Shown one piece after another: positions 1 through 7,305 of a stretch of DNA of 17,002 nucleotides. Position numbers and translations under genes: made by a program. Below the pieces are notes generated by a model. That model did no database searches, was not told the DNA's origin, and was given only the letters and a program-made list of their open reading frames with translations. The stretch's first letter is position 1. Each line of letters begins with the position of its first letter. The DNA comes from DASZMJ01 sp035551935. GTDB taxonomy: Bacteria > Planctomycetota > Planctomycetia > Isosphaerales > Isosphaeraceae. The DNA lies in assembly GCA_035551935.1 (NCBI GenBank), contig DASZMJ010000277.1, positions 1-17,002 of the forward strand, in the 5' to 3' direction.

Positions 1-16
1 ACTGTACTTTCCGGGA
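1..16 (+). repeat. Left terminal inverted repeat of the IS
   Basis: The 16 bases are the exact reverse complement of 1777-1792. The match stops abruptly at base 17, which marks the inner boundary. The outer boundary cannot be checked because the window begins here. Confidence 0.85.
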
Positions 17-76
17 CTTCATCCATTTGATGGAGGATCGATTCCCTTCGCCGATCTCTCTGGGTGAGGTTAGGTG

Positions 77-331
77 TCACATGTCTGGCCGGAAGATGCG
101 GAACTCCGACTCCCCCGGCTTCTTCCACATGAGACGTCCGCACTCCGGGCATTCATAGAGTAGCCCCGCCGGTCTGACGAACATGGACGGCGCATTCTGC
201 CCGGAGCCGGGTTCCGCCCGTTCGGACGCGACCAGGGCCTCATAGTCCACATCGCGGACCGTGACCCAGCCCTCATCGGGGATGGGCGACAGGTCGTGGA
301 CGAATCCGCAGGGGCACACGAGCTTCGGCAT
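77..331 (-). CDS. Small zinc-ribbon-like protein carried inside the IS
   Basis: The 84-residue protein begins MPKLVCPCGF and has two cysteine clusters, C6-x-C8 and C61-x2-C64 (CPEC), the layout of a small zinc ribbon. Aromatic and basic residues follow the second pair. I chose the ATG at 331 because the zinc-ribbon sequence begins there and a G-rich stretch lies just upstream. The longer frame back to 448 would overlap the transposase start and has no recognisable content. The gene is divergent from the transposase and lies wholly between the inverted repeats, so it travels with the element. Its function is unknown. It could regulate transposition, bind nucleic acid, or be an unrelated passenger. 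The paired cysteines and ordinary composition argue for a real gene. Confidence 0.6.
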   Translation of the reverse strand: MPKLVCPCGFVHDLSPIPDEGWVTVRDVDYEALVASERAEPGSGQNAPSMFVRPAGLLYECPECGRLMWKKPGESEFRIFRPDM

Positions 332-433
332 CGCCCCCGTTCCATGGCAAGAGTAGGGTAGACGGGGGCCGGACCGACCGGGACGATGGCGGTTACCACA
401 CCAGACCGTCACCCCGAGCGGAGCCGGCCCCCG

Positions 434-1765
434 ATGACATCTTCTCACCCGCTGCCCGTCCCATGCCAGTGGTTCTCATGGCTCGCCTCCGCGCTTGACC
501 GCCGCACGGCCCCGAGGCTCGCCCTCCTGCTCCTCGGGGCCGTCCTCGCTCGGGGGAGGCGGACCGTCACCAGCTGGATCAGGGCGGCCAAGCTCAGTGA
601 TGAGTATCGGCCCTGCTACATCGCCGTCGCCGCGGCCGGCAAGAGGGCCGACCGCATCGCCCGACGCCTCCTGACCGAGGTGGTCCGGCCGCTGCTGTCC
701 GGGGCCGAGCGACTGACCCTCGCCCTGGACGACACCCCGACGAAGCGGTGCGGCCCGCACGTCCAGGGGGCGGGCATCCACCACAACCCGACGCCCGGAC
801 CGGCCGGCTCCCCTTACGTCTATGGCCACGTCTTCGTCGTCCTCGGGCTGCTCGTCACCCACAAGGCGTGGGGCACGATCGCCCTGCCGCTGCTGTCCCG
901 GCTCTACATCCGCAAGAAGGACCTGCCGGGCATCGACCCGAAGCACCGGCCGGCATTCCGCACCAAGCTGGAACTGGCCGTCGAGTTGCTCCGATGGGCC
1001 AAGCCGTGGCTGGACCTGCTGAAGCTGCCGATCTGGGTGGTGGCCGACGGCGCCTATGCCAAGAAGGAGTTCCTCAAGCCGGCGATGTCGTTGGGGATGA
1101 CCGTCGTCAGCCGGCTCCGCAAGGACGCGGCCCTGCGGAGCTTGCCCGGGCCGAAGCCGCCGGGGCGGCGCGGCCCGGCCCCGACCTATGGCGCGGACGT
1201 GATCGACCTCGCCAAGCGGGGCGGCCAGCGACGAGGCTGGTCCACCGAAACGTTCGAGTTGTACGGGGAGAAGGCCGTCAAGCGATACAAGACGTCCCTG
1301 GCGACCTGGCGGCCAGCCGGCGGCGTGATCCGGGTCGTCCTAGTGGACGAGCCGACCGGCTGGCGGGCGTATTTCTGCACCGACCCCTCGGCGAGCGTGG
1401 CCGACATCCTGAAGATGGTAGCCGATCGCTTCAGCCTGGAGATCACCTTCCGCGAGTGCAAGCAGGTCGTCGGGGCGGGGCAGCAGCAGGTGCGGTTCAT
1501 CTGGGCGAATGTGGGGGCATTCCACGTATGCCTGTGGACGTTCACGCTGACCGAGGCGTGGGCCTGGGGCCGGAAGGCGGAGGAGTTGGTGGACCGCTCG
1601 GCCTCGCCATGGGACGTGGCGTCGCGCCGCCCGAGCCACGCGGACAAGCGGCGGGCGTGGCGTCGTGCGCTGCTGGGCGAGGAAATCCGTGCGGTTCTAC
1701 ATCCCGGGGCCACCGAGGAAGAGATTCAGGCTGCCGCTGCCAGGCTGCTCAGCTTGGCAGCGTGA
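434..1765 (+). CDS. DDE transposase (IS701/IS4-like)
   Basis: This is the transposase of the IS, catalysing cut-and-paste movement through an RNase H-like DDE active site. From the ATG at 434 it has 443 residues. The N-terminal part carries the RGRRTVTSW motif seen in this transposase group. The likely catalytic residues are D99/D100 (LALDDT), D205 (VVADGAY) and E336 in the block LEITFRECK, where the Lys and the following Gly resemble the IS701 E-x6-K-type region. I prefer 434 to the upstream in-frame ATG at 386 because conserved sequence begins just after it and GGAG lies 10 bases upstream; 386 adds 16 Arg/Pro-rich residues. The reading frame is intact, so the protein may be active. Assignment to DDE transposases is firm; the exact IS family is less so. 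Confidence 0.88.
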   Translation: MTSSHPLPVPCQWFSWLASALDRRTAPRLALLLLGAVLARGRRTVTSWIRAAKLSDEYRPCYIAVAAAGKRADRIARRLLTEVVRPLLSGAERLTLALDDTPTKRCGPHVQGAGIHHNPTPGPAGSPYVYGHVFVVLGLLVTHKAWGTIALPLLSRLYIRKKDLPGIDPKHRPAFRTKLELAVELLRWAKPWLDLLKLPIWVVADGAYAKKEFLKPAMSLGMTVVSRLRKDAALRSLPGPKPPGRRGPAPTYGADVIDLAKRGGQRRGWSTETFELYGEKAVKRYKTSLATWRPAGGVIRVVLVDEPTGWRAYFCTDPSASVADILKMVADRFSLEITFRECKQVVGAGQQQVRFIWANVGAFHVCLWTFTLTEAWAWGRKAEELVDRSASPWDVASRRPSHADKRRAWRRALLGEEIRAVLHPGATEEEIQAAAARLLSLAA

Positions 1766-1776
1766 TTTATACGTTC

Positions 1777-1792
1777 TCCCGGAAAGTACAGT
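1777..1792 (-). repeat. Right terminal inverted repeat of the IS
   Basis: This is a perfect 16-base inverted copy of positions 1-16, 11 bases past the transposase stop codon. The flank that follows is T-rich (five T after the repeat). A target-site duplication there would need the missing left flank for comparison. Confidence 0.85.
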
Positions 1793-1866
1793 TTTTCCCG
1801 AGTCGCAGCGGGCAGGCGGTTAACGATCCGGCTGTGAAATGCCCCGGTAAGGAGGCCGTCTCCGGC

Positions 1867-3162
1867 TCAACCGTCGGCGAGGCCGAAGAGGTGGCGGAGG
1901 GCGTGGAGGAGGCTGTGGGGATGGGCGTCGGCGTCGGCGGGGGGCGTGGTCGATCGAAGGGCGGCGCGGGGGGGGTGGAGGAGCTGGTTGACGGCGCGGC
2001 CGAGGGCGTGGGCGATCGCGGCGCGGTCGGCGTCGGTGAAGTGGGGGTTGCGGGCGACGAGGGCGTCGAGCTCGCGTCGGACGATGTCGTCGGCGCGGTC
2101 GCCGAGCTGGCGCAAGGTCGCGCCGGCGAGGCGGCGGTGCCGGAGCTCCGACCAGCATGCGGCGGCCTCGGCCTCGATGATCGCCAGGGCCGGGTCGATC
2201 CCCTGCTCGCGGGCCTTGCGGTTCTGCTCGGCCTGGGCGCGGAGGTCGTCGACGTTGTAGAGCAGGACTTGATCCAGGTCGCCGATGCTCGCCTCGAAGT
2301 CGCGCGGCACGGCGATGTCGAGGATCAGGGCCAGCCGATTGCGACGGGCGCGCTGGACGCGGGCGTACAGGTCCTTCGCGACGATCGGCCGCTCGGCGGC
2401 GGTGGTGCTGACGACGACGTCGGCCTCGACCAGGGCCGGGTATAGCTCGTCGATCGGCACGGCCCGGCCGCCCCACTTCGCCGCGGCGGCCTCGGCGCGC
2501 TCGGGGCTCCGATTCGTGACGAGGATGCGGCCGGGGCGGAGGCCCTTGAGGTGCCGGAGCGTCAAATCGGCCATCTTGCCGGCGCCGATGACCAGCACGG
2601 TCTTGTCGCCGAAGGTGTCGAAGACGTCGCGGGCGACGTCCACCGCGACGCTGGCGATCGACAGCTTGCCGCGGTCCATGCCGGTCGCTTCGCGGACCTT
2701 CTTGCCGACGCGGAGGGCCTGCTGGAAGAGGGCGTTGAGGGTCGGCCCGACCGCCCCGGCCGCCTGCGCGGCGCGGTGGGCTTCCTTGACCTGGCCGAGG
2801 ATCTGCCCCTCGCCCAGCACGAGGCTCTCGAGGCTCGCGGCGACGCGGAAGAGGTGGCCGACGGCCTCCGCGTCGTGGCGGTCGACCAGGTGGGCGAGGA
2901 CGGCGTCGGCCCGGACCCCGTGGAACCGCGCCAAGGCCTCGGTCAAGGGGCCGACCTCGGGCGCGCCGCCTTCGACCTCGCCGTCGCCCGCGGCGTAGAG
3001 CTCGACGCGGTTGCAGGTCGAGAGCAGGACGAACTCGTGGCCGGGGAACTCGGCCTTCAGGGCCGCGAGCGCCCGCGCGTACTCGCGGTCGCCGACGGCC
3101 AGGGCCTCGCGGACGGCCGTCGGCGACGAGCGGTGGTCGACCCCCAGGGCCAGCACCTTCAC
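1867..3162 (-). CDS. hemA: Glutamyl-tRNA reductase
   Basis: HemA reduces glutamyl-tRNA(Glu) with NADPH to glutamate-1-semialdehyde, the first committed step of C5-pathway tetrapyrrole synthesis in the cytoplasm. The 431-residue protein has the N-terminal LALGVDHRSSP block, catalytic C50 in STCNRVE, the H103 region followed by the SLVLGEGQILGQVK block (113-126), the NADPH-binding VIGAGKMADL (191-200), and a C-terminal helical dimerisation domain ending in NQLLHPP. Length is normal. The start is GTG at 3162: a GGGAGG Shine-Dalgarno sits 8 bases upstream and the protein then begins exactly at the family N-terminus. The GTG overlaps the TGA of the upstream membrane-protein gene (GTGA), indicating translational coupling. 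The IS lies about 75 bases beyond the stop, and I see no clear terminator between them. Confidence 0.96.
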   Translation of the reverse strand: MKVLALGVDHRSSPTAVREALAVGDREYARALAALKAEFPGHEFVLLSTCNRVELYAAGDGEVEGGAPEVGPLTEALARFHGVRADAVLAHLVDRHDAEAVGHLFRVAASLESLVLGEGQILGQVKEAHRAAQAAGAVGPTLNALFQQALRVGKKVREATGMDRGKLSIASVAVDVARDVFDTFGDKTVLVIGAGKMADLTLRHLKGLRPGRILVTNRSPERAEAAAAKWGGRAVPIDELYPALVEADVVVSTTAAERPIVAKDLYARVQRARRNRLALILDIAVPRDFEASIGDLDQVLLYNVDDLRAQAEQNRKAREQGIDPALAIIEAEAAACWSELRHRRLAGATLRQLGDRADDIVRRELDALVARNPHFTDADRAAIAHALGRAVNQLLHPPRAALRSTTPPADADAHPHSLLHALRHLFGLADG

Positions 3163-3992
3163 GGCAAGGGCCTCCCGCCGTGCGCCGTCGGCAGCCCGAG
3201 CAGGTCGACGCCGATCCAGGTGAAGACCATGAACGCGAACGCCACGACCGTCAGCGCCACGACCCTCCGCCCCCGCATCGCCGGCCGGAACCGCGCGTGC
3301 AACAGCGCCGCGAAGACCAGCCACATCGCCCCCGCGCTCAGGACCTTCGGGTCTGTCCAGCGCAGGCGGCCGGGCTGGGTCAGGATCAAGGCCACGCCGA
3401 TCAAGAGGCCGAAGGTCAACAGCGGGAAGGCCAGCATGATCGCGCCGCGGTTGAGCCGCTCGGACTGCTCCAAACTCGGCAACGCCAGCCCGAACCGCGG
3501 CGCCCTCTTATGCTTCAGTCGCCGGGCCTGCGCCAGGTACATCAGGCCCGCCGCGAACGCCACGCACGTGCTCACCGCGCCGGCCAGCAGCAGGACGCCG
3601 TGGAACATCCCCCAGAACCGCACCCAGTCGCCCCCCCATCCCGACCAGTCGTCGCGCGGCGCCCAGAGCCCGGCCACGACGACGATCCCCACGACGACCG
3701 GCATCACGAACAGGCCCACCGCCGTCGTCCTCGGCGCGTGCACGATCAGGTACAGGTCGATGGCCGCGAGCACCCAGGCGACCGTCAGCAGCGACTCGAA
3801 GACCGTCGTGATCGGCGGCTTGTGCCCCCGCCAGGCGAGGTCGCCGAGGTAGATCGTCTGCACCACCCACCCCAGGGCCGTCAGCCCCAAGGTCGCATAC
3901 CACCGCGACCCGCCGCGCACCACGAACCGGGCCAGGTCGCTCGCCAGCGCCAGGGCATACGTTCCGGCGAAACAGAGGACTTCCAGGCGCAC
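3159..3992 (-). CDS. CcsA/HemX-like cytochrome c assembly membrane protein
   Basis: This 277-residue integral membrane protein has about eight hydrophobic helices (roughly 1-18, 34-50, 66-86, 92-110, 131-152, 186-204, 221-236 and 244-262). It shows hallmarks of the cytochrome c assembly/HemX family (PF01578-type): PPITTVFESL near 59-68, WGMFHG near 127-132, and the RWTDPK...MWLVFAALLHAR block at 211-234 that resembles the family WDPKE...W...H region. Family members bind haem or assist cytochrome c maturation; HemX homologues affect HemA levels. The GTG start at 3992 follows GGGAC by a few bases and is followed directly by a hydrophobic segment. The stop overlaps the hemA start by four bases, so the two genes form one operon. 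Whether it acts as CcsA proper or a HemX-type modulator cannot be decided here. Confidence 0.85.
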   Translation of the reverse strand: MRLEVLCFAGTYALALASDLARFVVRGGSRWYATLGLTALGWVVQTIYLGDLAWRGHKPPITTVFESLLTVAWVLAAIDLYLIVHAPRTTAVGLFVMPVVVGIVVVAGLWAPRDDWSGWGGDWVRFWGMFHGVLLLAGAVSTCVAFAAGLMYLAQARRLKHKRAPRFGLALPSLEQSERLNRGAIMLAFPLLTFGLLIGVALILTQPGRLRWTDPKVLSAGAMWLVFAALLHARFRPAMRGRRVVALTVVAFAFMVFTWIGVDLLGLPTAHGGRPLP

Positions 3993-4038
3993 CTTGCCGT
4001 CCCGTGGACCTCATTTACCGCGGCGGGACCCCTGCGGT

Positions 4039-4044
4039 ATTGTA
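4039..4044 (-). promoter_or_regulatory. Candidate -10 element for the ccsA-like/hemA operon
   Basis: On the minus strand the hexamer reads TACAAT (5 of 6 to TATAAT), about 47 bases upstream of the GTG start at 3992, in the short divergent region shared with the Uma2 gene. The hexamer 17 bases upstream (TGGGAG) is a poor -35. This is suggestive only. Confidence 0.3.
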
Positions 4045-4154
4045 ACCGCCCCGCGCCGGCCCTCCCAGGGGGACGCCCGCCCGTTCCGGGCTACTCGGCG
4101 CGCGGCCCCCGGCCGTAGAATGGTCGCCGGACCGAATCGAGGAGGGACACGAGC

Positions 4155-4862
4155 ATGTCCGTCGAGGCCACGACCGTCGCGCAGCCCGCCGCGAGTCCCG
4201 CGACGCCCCCGGCCGATCGCAAGCCGGCCGACCAGTGCGTCGCGTTGCACGATGTCGGCTGGCGCGGCTACGAGCATGTGCTCAAGGCGAGGGGCGATCG
4301 GGGGCGCCCGAAGATCGTCTATCTGGACGGGAGCGTTTATCTCGTGTCACCCTCGCACATCCACGAAGGCGAGAAATCCCGGCTCGGGGACCTCGTCAAG
4401 ACAATCTGTCGACTGTGTCGTATCCCCTACCACGCCACCGCATCGACGACCTTCGGCCTCCGGGAGAAGTCGGGGAGCGCCGAGGCGGACGAGTCGTTCT
4501 ACTTCCTTGAGAACGCGGTGCGCCTGAGGAAGAAGGAGACGATCGACCTCCAGACCGACCCGCCGCCGGACCTGGCGATCGAGGTCGTCTACAGCGGGGG
4601 GAGCCGCAACGCGGTCGAGGTCTGGAAGCGGTTCGGGGTGCCGGAGATCTGGGCGTTGCGGAGGAAGTCGTTGACGTTCCTCGTCCGGGGCGAGGACGGC
4701 CGTTACGCCAAGGCGGAGGTCAGCCGGTGGTTGCCGGGTGTCGCACCGGCGGACGTCTGGGCGCTGGTGCAACAGATCGGGGACGACTCCGACCTGGAGT
4801 GGCTCGAGGCGGTCGAGCGTTGGGTGCGCGAGGTCCTGTTCCCGAGGTTGGGAAGGGGGTGA
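4155..4862 (+). CDS. Uma2 family (DUF820) PD-(D/E)XK nuclease-like protein
   Basis: The 235-residue protein matches the Uma2/DUF820 fold (PF05685), a restriction-endonuclease-like family that is greatly expanded in planctomycetes and cyanobacteria and whose role is unknown. Visible family features are DGSVYLVSP near 58-66, HEGEKSRLGDLV near 70-81, EADESFY at 110-116, PPDLAIEVVYSGG at 137-149 (D139 and E143 as likely acidic metal ligands) and the GVPEIWAL segment at 161-168. The basic/aromatic spacing that normally precedes the last segment is not obvious, so nuclease activity is not assured. A strong GAGGAGGGA Shine-Dalgarno supports the ATG at 4155, and a TAGAAT hexamer lies about 33 bases upstream. 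The stop is four bases before the molybdoenzyme start, so the two are probably cotranscribed. Confidence 0.9.
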   Translation: MSVEATTVAQPAASPATPPADRKPADQCVALHDVGWRGYEHVLKARGDRGRPKIVYLDGSVYLVSPSHIHEGEKSRLGDLVKTICRLCRIPYHATASTTFGLREKSGSAEADESFYFLENAVRLRKKETIDLQTDPPPDLAIEVVYSGGSRNAVEVWKRFGVPEIWALRRKSLTFLVRGEDGRYAKAEVSRWLPGVAPADVWALVQQIGDDSDLEWLEAVERWVREVLFPRLGRG

Positions 4863-4866
4863 GCCG

Positions 4867-6969
4867 GTGACGTCGGCCGTGCGGAAGGTGAGCAAGAACG
4901 TCTGCCCGCTCGATTGCCCGGACACCTGCGCGATGCGGGTGACGGTCGAGGACGGCGTCGCCGTCGACCTGCGCGGCGACCGCGAGCACCCGTTCACGCG
5001 CGGGTTCCTCTGCGGCAAGATGGCGAACTACCTCGATCGCGTCTACAGCGACCAACGGGTCCTGCATCCCTCGAAGCGAATCGGGCCGAAGGGGGCCGGC
5101 GCGTTCGAGCGGATCACCTGGGACGAGGCGCTGGCGACGATCGCCGAGCGGTTCCGGGCGATCGCCGAATCCGCCGACGGGCCGCAGGCGATCCTGCCGT
5201 ACAGCTACTACGGCACGATGGGCAAGCTCCAGGCCAGCAGCCTCGACCGCCGCTTCTTCCACCGCCTCGGCGCCTCGAAGCTCGACCGGACCATCTGCTC
5301 GACGGCCGGCGGCGTCGGCTACGAGTACACCCTCGGCCGCGGCCGGCTCGGCGCCGACCCCTTGGCCGTCCCCAAATGCAAATGGATCATCAACTGGGGC
5401 TCGAACACCGTCCACACGAATAGCCACCTCTGGTCGCTGATGATCCGCGCCCGGAGGGACAACGGCGCCACGATCGTCACCATCGACCCGTACCGCTCCG
5501 CCACCGCGACCCGCTCCGACTGGCACGTCCAGCCCCGCCCCGGCACCGACGCGGCGCTGGCGCTCGGCCTGATGCACGTCATCTGGCGCGACGGGCTCCA
5601 GGACCAGGACTATCTCGACCGCGCGACCGTCGGCGCCGACTTGCTGCGGAATCGTGCCCTCAAGGACTATGCGCCCGATCGCGTGGCCGCGATCACCGGG
5701 GTCGATGTCGAGACGATCGAATCGCTCGCGCGGCGGTACGCGACGACGCGGCCCTCGCTGATCCGGCTCAACTACGGCCTCCAGCGGCACGGCGGCGGCG
5801 GGATGGCGGCGCGGACGATCACGTGCCTGCCGGCGGTCGTCGGCGCCTGGCGCGACCACGGCGGCGGCGCGTTGCTGTCGACCAGCGGCGCCTTCGACTT
5901 CGCCATGGACCGCCTCACCCGACCCGACCTCTCCCCCGCCGGCACCCGCACCGTCAACATGAACGAGCTGGGCGCGTACCTCGTCGGCGAGCGGCCCGGG
6001 CCTCCCATCCACGCCTTGTATGTCTACAACTGCAACCCCGCCGCCGTCGCTCCCGACCAGGCCAGGGTCCTGCGCGGGCTGGCGCGCGACGACCTATTCA
6101 CCGTCGTCCACGAGCAGTTCGCCACCGACACGGTCGACTACGCCGATCTCGTCCTGCCGGCGACGACGCAACTGGAGCATGTCGATATCCACAGTGCTTA
6201 CGGACATCACTTCGTGATGCTCAACGAGCCGGCGATCGCGCCGAGGGGGGAGGCGCGGTCGAACAACGACGTCTTCCGCGCCTTGGCGGCGCGGTTGGGC
6301 TTCGAGCCCGCCCTCTTCCCCGACGACGACACGCTCATCCGCCAGTCCCTCGACGGCGGCCCGACGCTCCGCGGGGTCACGCCGGAACGGCTCCGCGACG
6401 AGGGCTCGGTCCGGCTCGACCTGCCCGAGGACTACACCCCGTTCGCCGCCGGCGTCTTCCCGACCCCGTCGGGCAAGTGCGAGCTGTACTCCGAGCGGAT
6501 GGCCGCCGACGGCTTCGACCCGTTGCCGGCCTACACGCCGCCGATCGAGGACCCGCGATCGCGCCCGGAACTCGCGGCGCGGTACCCCTTGCAACTGCTC
6601 AGCCCGCCGCGCCCGCAGTTCCTCAACTCGACCTTCGCCGACGGCGCCGCGACCTCGGCCGGCGACCCGACCGTCGAGCTCGCCGCCGAGGACGCCCGCG
6701 CCCGCGGCCTGAACGACGGCGACTGGGCCATCGTCTTCAACGACCGCGGCCGCTTCCGCGCCCGCGTCGCGCTGACCGGCGCAGTCCGCCCCGGGACCGC
6801 CGTCGCCACCGGCCTCTTCTGGAACAAGCTCGCCCCCGGCCGTTCCAACGTCAACAACACCACCTCCGCCGCCCTCGCCGACATGGGCGGCGGCGCGACC
6901 TTCTTCGATAACCTCGTGGAAGTGAAGAGATTTGCCACAGAGGACACAGAGACCACAGAGAGGAAGTGA
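4867..6969 (+). CDS. Molybdopterin oxidoreductase with N-terminal [4Fe-4S] cluster
   Basis: This DMSO-reductase-superfamily enzyme has 700 residues. A C13-x3-C17-x3-C21-x27-C49 motif binds a [4Fe-4S] cluster. The ICSTAGG segment carries C144 as a candidate molybdenum ligand, and INWGSN...HTNSH (175-186) and the DPYR...ATRSD region belong to the bis-MGD fold. The molydop-binding C-terminal domain occupies about 570-690. No Tat or Sec signal is visible, so it is probably cytoplasmic. Its substrate is unknown; it resembles the YoaE/BisC-like unassigned group. The start is GTG at 4867, seven bases after GGAAGGGGG and four after the Uma2 stop; a longer frame back to 4738 merely overlaps Uma2. The last 15 or so residues (VKRFATEDTETTERK) and the stop come from a palindromic element inserted at the gene's end, so the native C-terminus was probably near FFDNLVEV. 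Confidence 0.93.
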   Translation: MTSAVRKVSKNVCPLDCPDTCAMRVTVEDGVAVDLRGDREHPFTRGFLCGKMANYLDRVYSDQRVLHPSKRIGPKGAGAFERITWDEALATIAERFRAIAESADGPQAILPYSYYGTMGKLQASSLDRRFFHRLGASKLDRTICSTAGGVGYEYTLGRGRLGADPLAVPKCKWIINWGSNTVHTNSHLWSLMIRARRDNGATIVTIDPYRSATATRSDWHVQPRPGTDAALALGLMHVIWRDGLQDQDYLDRATVGADLLRNRALKDYAPDRVAAITGVDVETIESLARRYATTRPSLIRLNYGLQRHGGGGMAARTITCLPAVVGAWRDHGGGALLSTSGAFDFAMDRLTRPDLSPAGTRTVNMNELGAYLVGERPGPPIHALYVYNCNPAAVAPDQARVLRGLARDDLFTVVHEQFATDTVDYADLVLPATTQLEHVDIHSAYGHHFVMLNEPAIAPRGEARSNNDVFRALAARLGFEPALFPDDDTLIRQSLDGGPTLRGVTPERLRDEGSVRLDLPEDYTPFAAGVFPTPSGKCELYSERMAADGFDPLPAYTPPIEDPRSRPELAARYPLQLLSPPRPQFLNSTFADGAATSAGDPTVELAAEDARARGLNDGDWAIVFNDRGRFRARVALTGAVRPGTAVATGLFWNKLAPGRSNVNNTTSAALADMGGGATFFDNLVEVKRFATEDTETTERK

Positions 6970-7040
6970 TAAGAAGAATGATGAGAATCTTGAATCTTTT
7001 CTCCTCTGCGATCTCTGTGTCCTCTGTGGCGAACCTCTTC
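6924..7040. repeat. CACAGAG-type palindromic element (MITE/REP-like)
   Basis: The arms 6924-6963 and 7001-7040 are inverted copies matching at 34 of 40 positions, with an uninterrupted core around GCCACAGAGGACACAGAGA. A 37-base low-GC spacer separates them. The composition is unlike either flanking gene. The element supplies the last codons and stop of the molybdoenzyme gene and a spurious N-terminal extension to the glutaredoxin gene. I recall similar CACAGAG-rich palindromes as dispersed repeats in planctomycete genomes, but copy number cannot be tested here. Confidence 0.8.
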
Positions 7041-7061
7041 GATCCCCCACGAGGGCCCGCG

Positions 7062-7304
7062 GTGACGGTCTACACGCGCCGCGATTGCTGTTGCTGCCAC
7101 AAGGCGATCGAGGTCTTGAAGGAATACAGGCGGAAGTACGGCCTCCGGATCGTGACCGTCGACATCGACGCGGACGACGACCTGCGCGCGAAGTATGACA
7201 CGACGGTGCCGGTCGTGGCGATTGGCGGCAAGGTGCGGTTCAAGGGGGTGGTCAACCGCGTCTTGCTCGAGCGCATCCTCGAGGCCGAGGGGAAGGGGGC
7301 GTGA
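7062..7304 (+). CDS. Glutaredoxin-like protein (DUF836 type) with CCCC motif
   Basis: The 80-residue thioredoxin-fold protein begins VTVYTRRDCCCCHKAIEVL and continues with VDIDADDDLRAKYDTTVPVVAIGGK. This matches the glutaredoxin-like DUF836 family (PF05768): active-site cysteines at 9-12, the DID-D segment, and cis-Pro at P50. The ordinary CxxC is here four consecutive cysteines. It probably acts in thiol/disulfide exchange in the cytoplasm. I chose GTG at 7062 because GAGGG lies six bases upstream and the fold begins exactly there. The frame opens farther upstream (GTG at 6966), but that part is encoded by the palindromic element. The stop is one base before the next gene's start, so the two are coupled. 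Confidence 0.85.
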   Translation: MTVYTRRDCCCCHKAIEVLKEYRRKYGLRIVTVDIDADDDLRAKYDTTVPVVAIGGKVRFKGVVNRVLLERILEAEGKGA

Positions 7305-7305
7305 C

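Larger units (their letters stand above)
1..1792. mobile_element. Insertion sequence with 16-bp terminal inverted repeats
   Basis: Positions 1-16 and 1777-1792 are perfect inverted copies of one 16-base sequence, and the sequences diverge immediately inside. They enclose a DDE transposase gene and a small divergent zinc-ribbon gene. The transposase stop lies 11 bases inside the right repeat, as is usual for an insertion sequence. The left end coincides with the window edge, so I cannot see the left target duplication or exclude a slightly longer repeat. The element ends about 75 bases beyond the hemA stop codon. The transposase suggests an IS701/IS4-like element, but the family is not settled from sequence reading alone. 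Confidence 0.85.

Noticed and set aside
748..2445. 565-residue plus-strand open frame crossing the transposase and hemA
   Set aside because: It runs in another frame of the transposase and antisense to hemA, crosses the IS boundary, and is Arg/Gly/Ala-rich without any family motif. High GC produces such shadows.
2551..3852. 433-residue plus-strand frame antisense to hemA and the membrane protein
   Set aside because: Both minus-strand genes have clear family motifs and a coupled start; the antisense product has no recognisable features.
4738..4866. Upstream N-terminal extension of the molybdoenzyme
   Set aside because: It overlaps the Uma2 coding region in another frame, is low-complexity, and the GTG at 4867 has a good ribosome site directly before the Fe-S motif.
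4863..4866. Molybdenum-cofactor riboswitch before the oxidoreductase
   Set aside because: Only four bases separate it from the Uma2 stop, so there is no room for a leader; none is visible upstream of Uma2 either.
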